A stretch of 64,000 bases of DNA from positions 248,001 to 312,000 of the forward strand of contig NZ_VLKN01000002.1 in the NCBI RefSeq assembly GCF_007830035.1, written 5' to 3'. Shown in pieces: positions 58,551-64,000 of this stretch. The translations under genes were made by a program, and so were the position numbers. Numbering within the stretch: the stretch's first letter is position 1; each line of letters starts with the position of its first letter. Under the pieces are notes generated by a model. The model saw nothing but the letters and a program-made list of their open reading frames with translations, made no database searches and was not told the DNA's origin. This stretch comes from Luteimonas cucumeris (lineage in GTDB: Bacteria > Pseudomonadota > Gammaproteobacteria > Xanthomonadales > Xanthomonadaceae).

Positions 58551-59413
58551 CGTCAGTCGTGTCGCACGACATACCCGTCGCAACCGAGGACGGCCATCGA
58601 TACCGGCTGCTTGCCTGCATTCCGGCGCAGTCCCGTGCTGCGCTGCTGTGGTTGCCGGCGCTGGGCGTCGCTGCGAAACATTACCTGCCGTTCGCCGAGG
58701 CACTGGCGTCGCGCGGCATCGCGGTGTTCCTGCACGAATGGCGTGGCAACGGATCGAGCAGCCTGCGCGCCGGCCGCGAACACGACTGGGGTTATCGCGA
58801 ACTGCTGTTGCAGGACCTGCCGGCAAGCGAGCGGGCCATGGCAAACCGGCTGCCGCAGGGCTTGCGCATCATCGGCGGCCACAGCCTGGGCGGGCAACTG
58901 GCGTGCTGCAGGCTCGGCATGGCGCCCGACATCGCGCAGTCGCTTTGGCTGGTAGCCAGTGGTGCGCCGTACTGGCGTGCCTTCCCGACACCCACCCGCT
59001 ACTGGCTGCCGCTGGCCTATCGTTTCCTGCCATGGCTGGCACGCGTGCGCGGCGCCCTGCCCGGCCGCCTGGTCGGTTTCGGCGGCAACGAGGCGCGCAG
59101 CGTGATCGGGGACTGGGCGCGCAGCGCACTCAGTGGCCGCTATGCCGGAGTCGGTATCGATGTCGATCTGGAAGCCGCGATGTCACGAGTGCAGGTGCCG
59201 GTGCAGGCGCTGGTGTTCGCCGACGATTGGCTGGCGCCGGCTTCTTCGTTGTGCTTCCTGCTTTCCAAGCTGCCACGCTCGGCCGCCAACATCGAACTTG
59301 TCGACGCAAGGACTCTGGCCACGACGGTCGATCATTTCGCCTGGATGAAGCAGCCGGATGTGGTCGCAGCCCGGCTCGCCAGCACGGATGCGCCGGCAAC
59401 GGTATCGAATTAG
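58547..59413 (+). CDS. Alpha/beta hydrolase
   Basis: A 288 aa soluble hydrolase. Seen: oxyanion-side LLWLPALGVAAKHYLPFAEA, HEWRGNGSSSLRAG, nucleophile elbow IIGGHSLGGQLACCRLG (serine), and a likely terminal histidine in TVDHFAWMK. It resembles the serine aminopeptidase (hydrolase_4) group; substrate unknown. ATG 58547 overlaps the thiD stop (ATGA). Confidence 0.8.
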   Translation: MTSVVSHDIPVATEDGHRYRLLACIPAQSRAALLWLPALGVAAKHYLPFAEALASRGIAVFLHEWRGNGSSSLRAGREHDWGYRELLLQDLPASERAMANRLPQGLRIIGGHSLGGQLACCRLGMAPDIAQSLWLVASGAPYWRAFPTPTRYWLPLAYRFLPWLARVRGALPGRLVGFGGNEARSVIGDWARSALSGRYAGVGIDVDLEAAMSRVQVPVQALVFADDWLAPASSLCFLLSKLPRSAANIELVDARTLATTVDHFAWMKQPDVVAARLASTDAPATVSN

Positions 59414-60261
59414 TCCGGACAGGCGCGATCCAGGCCACGGAACCGGCTGCACACCTTTTCCCGACATCGCAGCCCGGCGCGGGTATTGGCGCGCGGGCAT
59501 CGTCGCATGGCGACCTGCACGGTTTCGGTGCGCGTCGCCACGACTTCCGCCGACGCCACGGCCTCGCCGTCGTTGATCTGCTTTACCAGCACATCCATCG
59601 CGCTGCTATCGCGCGCGGCGGGCAATGCCTCCACCGTCTTCGCCGCAGGCTGCGGTGGCGGCAGGCTGCGCGCCGCCGAGGCGGTGACCTGGTCCTGTTC
59701 GATGTTGTTCAACAGCGAGGCCATCAATGGCGCTTCGCGACTGGGCGCCATGCGCTTCCTGTCGGCAGTCTGCGCATGCTTGCGTGTCGCCGCCCTGGCA
59801 ACGGATGGCTTGGCTGACCTGGCGGCGACAACAGGTGCGGCCTTGGTACTGGCTTGCATTCGCGGACCTGGGGTCGGCGGCAGCGGAAACTCGCTCGTTC
59901 CGTCTGCCTGCTCCGACAAGGAATCGAAAGGCTCGAGCATGGCCGCATCATCGGCATCGGTCAGCAATGGCGATCGGACAATGTCGTCCACAGGTGACAC
60001 CACGGGGACCGCGGCGTTGACCGGTTCGTCGACCCGTCCAGGCGAAATCAGGAAGTGGTAGCCGGCCAGGGCAGCAATCGCAAGCGCACCCAGCACCAGC
60101 CATGAGGAGCGACGCCGTCCATCTACGTCAGTGCACGTCCTGCGACGACCACCGCCTTCCATGTCAGCCAGGATCCGTGCGCCGGTCGCGGTAGAAGCGG
60201 TCTTGCCACCGGTTCCCGACAGCAGGCTCGGGCGAGCCGGCTTGACATCCTTGGCATCCAA
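59410..60261 (-). CDS. Hypothetical single-pass membrane protein near the T6SS locus
   Basis: A 283 aa protein I do not recognise. A basic cytoplasmic amino part (about 1-52) is followed by one membrane helix (SWLVLGALAIAALAGYHFLI), then a long low-complexity Ala/Pro/Ser region and a carboxyl-terminal segment with four cysteines (RCPRAN, LRCRE, VCSRF, RACPD). The end overlaps the convergent hydrolase by 4 nt. Positioned beside TagX/TssM genes but on the opposite strand, so a link is only possible. Confidence 0.6.
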   Translation of the reverse strand: MDAKDVKPARPSLLSGTGGKTASTATGARILADMEGGGRRRTCTDVDGRRRSSWLVLGALAIAALAGYHFLISPGRVDEPVNAAVPVVSPVDDIVRSPLLTDADDAAMLEPFDSLSEQADGTSEFPLPPTPGPRMQASTKAAPVVAARSAKPSVARAATRKHAQTADRKRMAPSREAPLMASLLNNIEQDQVTASAARSLPPPQPAAKTVEALPAARDSSAMDVLVKQINDGEAVASAEVVATRTETVQVAMRRCPRANTRAGLRCREKVCSRFRGLDRACPD

Positions 60262-60367
60262 CGGTGGACTCCTTGTCCGATCCGGCCACGCCGGCTCACG
60301 CTCGTCCGCATTCTAACCAACGCCGGTCGGTCGTCAATTCGAGAGTCTTGCACAGGGAGTGCTGGCG

Positions 60368-61252
60368 GTGGTCGCAATCTGTATGGCGGTTTTTTTCACG
60401 ACCGTGGCGCTGCTGGCGTGGCTGATCTTCTTCCCGGTCGCGCGCACGAGGATCGGAGGCTGGTGCGCGCGTAACCATCATGCAGTCGTCGCTGGCCTGT
60501 CGCGCATCGCGACGCGCGCCGCCAGCCAGGCCAACGGCTCGTCGGCGATGGTGCTTCATGCCGGTGGCGCACTCGGGCAACGTCTGTACCGGCAGCGCTA
60601 TCTGCTGCTCGGCACGCTGTTGCTGACCGGCCTGCCGTCATGGCTGATCCTGCACTTCCGCCAGCAGGTCGCGCTGGATGGTTTCGATCCGCCCGAAGTG
60701 GCAGCAGCCAGCACGCAGATCATCGAACTGATGCGCGGCGAGCGGCTGGTACCGCCACCGCCGCTGCCGCCGGAGGTGTTCGTCGTCGCCCAAGCGACGC
60801 GCGCACAGCTGGGCGCGCAGGCCGTCATCCCGGAAAAGATCGCCAGCGCCGATCGTCGCTGGAACCTGATCGATCCCGACCTGCAGCAACGCGTGTTGGC
60901 GATCTACCGGATCATGCGCGAACAGCATGGCTACGAAATGGCGCTGGTCGAAGGCTATCGCAGCCCCGAACGGCAGGCCGAACTGGCACGCGAAGGCAAG
61001 GCCACGCGCGCCGGTCCCGGCCAGAGTTGCCACCAGTACGGCCTGGCGGTGGACAGCGCGCCGCTGCGCGACGGCAAGCTGCAATGGGACATGGCCGATC
61101 CCTGGACACGGCGGGGTTATGCGCTATACGGGCAACTGGCCCAGCAGGCCGGACTGCGCTGGGGCGGCACGTGGAAGAAGCTGAAGGACTACGTGCACGT
61201 CGAAACGGAACACGCCTGTCGTAACGCCCGACGCGCCGCAGGCAGGCTCTGA
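60368..61252 (+). CDS. Membrane-anchored M15 peptidase (TagX-like)
   Basis: About 294 aa. Two membrane segments (MAVFFTTVALLAWLIFF and YLLLGTLLLTGLPSWLIL) precede a periplasmic M15/VanY-type zinc peptidase domain (VEGYRSPERQAELAREG, SCHQYGLAVDSAP and KDYVHVETEH supply the ligands). In Acinetobacter the M15 L,D-endopeptidase TagX opens peptidoglycan for type VI secretion assembly. Position just before tssM supports that role. GTG 60368 has AGGGAG 8 nt upstream; GTG 60359 is also in frame. Confidence 0.8.
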   Translation: MVAICMAVFFTTVALLAWLIFFPVARTRIGGWCARNHHAVVAGLSRIATRAASQANGSSAMVLHAGGALGQRLYRQRYLLLGTLLLTGLPSWLILHFRQQVALDGFDPPEVAAASTQIIELMRGERLVPPPPLPPEVFVVAQATRAQLGAQAVIPEKIASADRRWNLIDPDLQQRVLAIYRIMREQHGYEMALVEGYRSPERQAELAREGKATRAGPGQSCHQYGLAVDSAPLRDGKLQWDMADPWTRRGYALYGQLAQQAGLRWGGTWKKLKDYVHVETEHACRNARRAAGRL

Positions 61253-61488
61253 ATCGGCAAGGGATGAAAAAAGCCGGGTTGTCCTGCTATCGTCGGCACC
61301 GGCGCCGGCTTCGATAGTTGCGGCAGGCGCCACCGGTCACCGGAGGACGACGGGCCTTGCGATCATCGCGGCCGTCGGGCGGGACCGGGGCTGTGGCCTG
61401 GAACGGCGGCAGTCGTGAGAAGGGATTGATCGGCGACACGGACAGTTGCGAAAGGGAGTTCGGCAAGCGTGACTCAGGGAATGAGGCT
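61253..61488. other. 236 bp gap before the T6SS membrane protein
   Basis: Between the TagX-like gene and the next start codon I see no gene, repeat or clear terminator. The frame open from 61318 into the next gene lacks protein-like composition before the ATG at 61489. Confidence 0.5.
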
Positions 61489-62922
61489 ATGAAGGCGTCG
61501 CGCATCCTGCGCAAGGTCCTGCTGCTGGCACTGGTCGTCGGGCTGATGTGGTGCCTGGTGGTGCTCTACTGGCGCGCGACCGACGCGCATCCTTCCGCAA
61601 GCGATCTGGCGCTGTATCTGGGCGCGATGCCATTGGGCCTGATCGGCGCTTACTGGCTGCTGCGCAGCGGTATCGACCGACTCGGAACCGCGCCGACCCA
61701 GGTCGCGACCACGTCCGCGGATGACCCGCGAGCGACACCAGTCGCCGACGAAGACGTCTCCGATGTCGTAGTTCAGTTGCTCGCGAGCGCCGTAAGGACG
61801 GCAGCTGGCGACAGCGCAGGAGAGATCGCCGCGGCGCTTGCCGAACCCAAGCGACCCGCACTGCACGCGCAGCTGAAGGACCACACCGGATTGCCGGTGC
61901 TGGCGGCGCAGGTCGAAGGCCTCGACACCGATGCCATGGCCGAAATACTCGACGCCCTCGGCGGCGCATCGTTTCCCGAGGAACGCCTGCGTGCGCTGAC
62001 ACTGCTCGATCCCGTCGCCGGGGAATTGCTGCTGACGGCGCTGGAGATCCTGCCGACCGCCGACAAAACCGCTTCATTGCGCGAGCGCGTGGCCGCAGCG
62101 GCGCGGCTGCGCGTACAACTGCTGCTGCCTGCCGACTGGCCGCAGTCCGCCAGGCAAAGCGCCACCGATTGGCTGCAGGAAAAGGCCGTGGCGGCCGGGC
62201 TCGACAGCGCGGCATTCACCATCGACTGCGTGCCGCTCGCGACCACCGCCGAAGCATGGCAGATCCTCGACGCCATCGAGCGCGACCCACAGGACGGATC
62301 CAGTCACGACATCCATTTGCTGCTGGCCGCTGAGTCGTATGTCGGCCAGTCGTGCATCGCGCGGCTGGCCGCGCAAGGCCGCCTGGCCAGCGCCGGGCGG
62401 CAGGAAGGCCTGGTCCCCGGCGAAGCCGCCGCCGGCGTGCTGCTCTCGATCACCCACAAAGGCACCGATTTCCACGGGACCACACTGTCGTCGCCGCAAC
62501 TGCATCGCATCGCATCGCAACGTCGCCAGGGCCATGCGCCGCACGCCCGGACCACAACCCTGCAACTGCATGCCTTGCTGCGGCAATCGCTGGCGAGCAG
62601 CCGGCGGCCGGCAGAGAAGATCGCGGCGGTGATCAGCGATGCCGATCATCGTCCCAGCCGCTCGGTGGAGATCGCAGGGACCGTCTCCGGACTGTTCCCG
62701 GAGCTGGACCCGATACGCCAATGCCTGAGCCTGGGCGTGGCCTGCGGCCATGGCGGACTCGCCACGCCGCTGGCGCTGCTGGCCATCGCGAGCGCGCACG
62801 CGATCGACGATGCCGCGGACGTGATGGTGGTGGGCCTCGGCGACGACCTGCTCGCCGCGCTGGTCGTAACACCCGCACCTGAACCATCGACAGCAGCCGC
62901 GCAGATCGCGGCTGTCGTCTGA
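61489..62922 (+). CDS. T6SS-linked membrane protein with degenerate thiolase-like region
   Basis: A 477 aa protein. Two amino-terminal membrane helices (KVLLLALVVGLMWCLVVLYW and LALYLGAMPLGLIGAYWLL) precede a long soluble part. The stretch SYVGQSCIARLAAQGRL then GLVPGEAAAGVLLS, and later LSLGVACGHGGLATPLALLA, resembles beta-ketoacyl synthase/thiolase folds, but no active-site cysteine motif was found. It is probably a pseudoenzyme in the T6SS. AGGGA lies 8 nt before ATG 61489, and the gene ends 22 nt before tssM. Confidence 0.6.
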   Translation: MKASRILRKVLLLALVVGLMWCLVVLYWRATDAHPSASDLALYLGAMPLGLIGAYWLLRSGIDRLGTAPTQVATTSADDPRATPVADEDVSDVVVQLLASAVRTAAGDSAGEIAAALAEPKRPALHAQLKDHTGLPVLAAQVEGLDTDAMAEILDALGGASFPEERLRALTLLDPVAGELLLTALEILPTADKTASLRERVAAAARLRVQLLLPADWPQSARQSATDWLQEKAVAAGLDSAAFTIDCVPLATTAEAWQILDAIERDPQDGSSHDIHLLLAAESYVGQSCIARLAAQGRLASAGRQEGLVPGEAAAGVLLSITHKGTDFHGTTLSSPQLHRIASQRRQGHAPHARTTTLQLHALLRQSLASSRRPAEKIAAVISDADHRPSRSVEIAGTVSGLFPELDPIRQCLSLGVACGHGGLATPLALLAIASAHAIDDAADVMVVGLGDDLLAALVVTPAPEPSTAAAQIAAVV

Positions 62923-62944
62923 ACAACGACGGATCGACAAGCAG

Positions 62945-64000
62945 ATGATGAGCAGATTGAGGTACTACCTGAGCGATTCGCGCGTGCTGGCGGTAATCGG
63001 CGTAGGGCTGGTCAGCGCCACGCTGCTCGGCGCCGACAAGCTGAAGGCAGTTGGAGGCTGGCTGGCGATCGCGCTGGTCGCAGGATTGCTGCTGTGGATG
63101 CTGGCATGGCTCGTGCGCCGCATGCGCGCCGCACACGCGGCGAAGAAACTCGACGCGATGGTGCAGGAGCAGGCCGACCAGGCCGTCGCAACCGCAAGGC
63201 CGGCCGCGCGTGCCGATACGGAACTGTTGCGCGATCGCATGTCCGAAGCCGTCAAGGCGATCAAGACGTCGAGGCTAGGACAGATGAAAGGCGCCGCCGC
63301 GCTGTACGAACTGCCGTGGTACGTGATCATCGGCAACCCGGCGGCAGGCAAGAGTTCGGCAGTCCTGCATTCGGGCCTGCGCTTCCCGTTCGAGGACAAC
63401 CGCAGCAACGTCATCCACGGCCTCGGCGGCACCCGCAACTGCGACTGGTACTTCACTACCGAAGGGATCGTGCTCGACACCGCCGGCCGCTACACGGTCA
63501 GCACCGAGGACCGGCTGGAGTGGCTGACCTTCCTGGAGTTGCTGAAGAAGAACCGCCCGCGCGCACCGATCAATGGCGTGATCATCGCTGTCAGCATCGC
63601 CGAACTCAGCAGCGGCCGACCCGAATTCGCGATCGAGCTGGCCAAGAACCTGCGCCAGCGCGTACAGGAACTCACCGAGCGCCTGGAAGTGTTCGCGCCG
63701 GTGTACGTGGTGTTCACCAAGGCCGACCTGATCGCCGGCTTCGCCGATTTCTTCCGCGGCCTGGATCCGTCGGAACGCGAAGGCGTATGGGGCGCGACGT
63801 TGGCGTTCGACGCCACTGGCGAAACCGATGCCCTCGCCGCCTTCGATGGCCATTTCGACGAGCTGTCCGACGGGCTCCGGGAAATGAGCCTGGCGCAGAT
63901 GGCGATGTCGCGCGGCCGCGAAATCGCGCCCGGCCTGCTGACGCTGCCGCTGGAATTCGCCGCGATCAAGCCGATGCTGCGCACCTTCGTCGCCACCCTG
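62945..64000 (+). CDS. tssM: Type VI secretion membrane protein TssM (IcmF), 5' part
   Basis: At least 352 residues, continuing beyond the right edge with no stop. Two membrane helices (about 14-30 and 38-57), then the cytoplasmic GTPase-like domain with Walker A WYVIIGNPAAGKSSAVLHSG (about 130-138), GGTRNCDWYFTTEGIVLDTA, GRYTVSTEDRLEWLTFL and the NKxD-like VYVVFTKADLIAG. TssM, with TssL and TssJ, forms the T6SS envelope complex. Start ATG 62945 or 62948. Confidence 0.94.
   Translation, partial: MMSRLRYYLSDSRVLAVIGVGLVSATLLGADKLKAVGGWLAIALVAGLLLWMLAWLVRRMRAAHAAKKLDAMVQEQADQAVATARPAARADTELLRDRMSEAVKAIKTSRLGQMKGAAALYELPWYVIIGNPAAGKSSAVLHSGLRFPFEDNRSNVIHGLGGTRNCDWYFTTEGIVLDTAGRYTVSTEDRLEWLTFLELLKKNRPRAPINGVIIAVSIAELSSGRPEFAIELAKNLRQRVQELTERLEVFAPVYVVFTKADLIAGFADFFRGLDPSEREGVWGATLAFDATGETDALAAFDGHFDELSDGLREMSLAQMAMSRGREIAPGLLTLPLEFAAIKPMLRTFVATL

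Overview
This 64 kb window is chromosomal DNA, GC-rich and almost fully coding. It most likely comes from a Xanthomonadaceae/Lysobacteraceae gammaproteobacterium (Lysobacter-Luteimonas-Xanthomonas type). The inference rests on the asd-fimV-truA-trpF-trpB-trpA order, the dapA-bamC and divergent gcvR-bcp arrangement, a TraB/GumN protein, REP elements with their own transposase, and an IcmF-type type VI secretion locus at the right end. Species was not determined.

Layout. 0-6.5 kb: a minus-strand run asd, fimV, truA, trpF, trpB, DUF3144, trpA (trpA runs off the left edge). 6.5-9.7 kb: a 2-hydroxyacid dehydrogenase, aroC and prmB. 9.7-16.3 kb: sco1, psd, a REP-associated tyrosine transposase flanked by its REP hairpins, an MltD-like transglycosylase, a HerA-like ATPase and an NlpE-like lipoprotein. 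This ends in a non-coding stretch with more REPs and a 43-bp tandem hairpin array. 16.3-26.6 kb: the most unusual part. Two tandem copies of a two-gene module (a secreted ~210 aa partner overlapping a ~800 aa matrixin-like metalloprotease with HAF-type repeats) lie downstream of a propeller-sensor histidine kinase and NarL-type regulator. Each copy has its own terminator and a similar upstream dyad. 26.7-33.9 kb: greB, a molybdopterin oxidoreductase with its cytochrome b, rimO, a dienelactone hydrolase, a HIT protein, dcd, an Mrp/ApbC ATPase and a DUF2147 protein. 34.4-46 kb: metG, rnfB-like, TraB/GumN, DUF1684, mutL, amiC, tsaE, nnr, queG. 46.3-52.1 kb: pgi, the pantothenate genes panB-panC-panD, folK and pcnB. 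52.2-59.4 kb: tRNA-Glu, a 7Fe ferredoxin, bamC-dapA, gcvR, bcp, a PIN-PhoH protein, a DUF1275 protein, thiD and an alpha/beta hydrolase. 59.4-64 kb: the edge of a type VI secretion locus (TagX-like M15 peptidase, a membrane protein with a thiolase-like region, and the start of tssM).

Most genes are housekeeping and arranged in tightly spaced, often 1-11 nt overlapping pairs that imply translational coupling. Several genes appear to use GTG or TTG starts. The non-coding space is rich in interspersed inverted repeats of at least four families. The strongest candidate for an undescribed system is the duplicated protease-partner module with its neighbouring two-component system.
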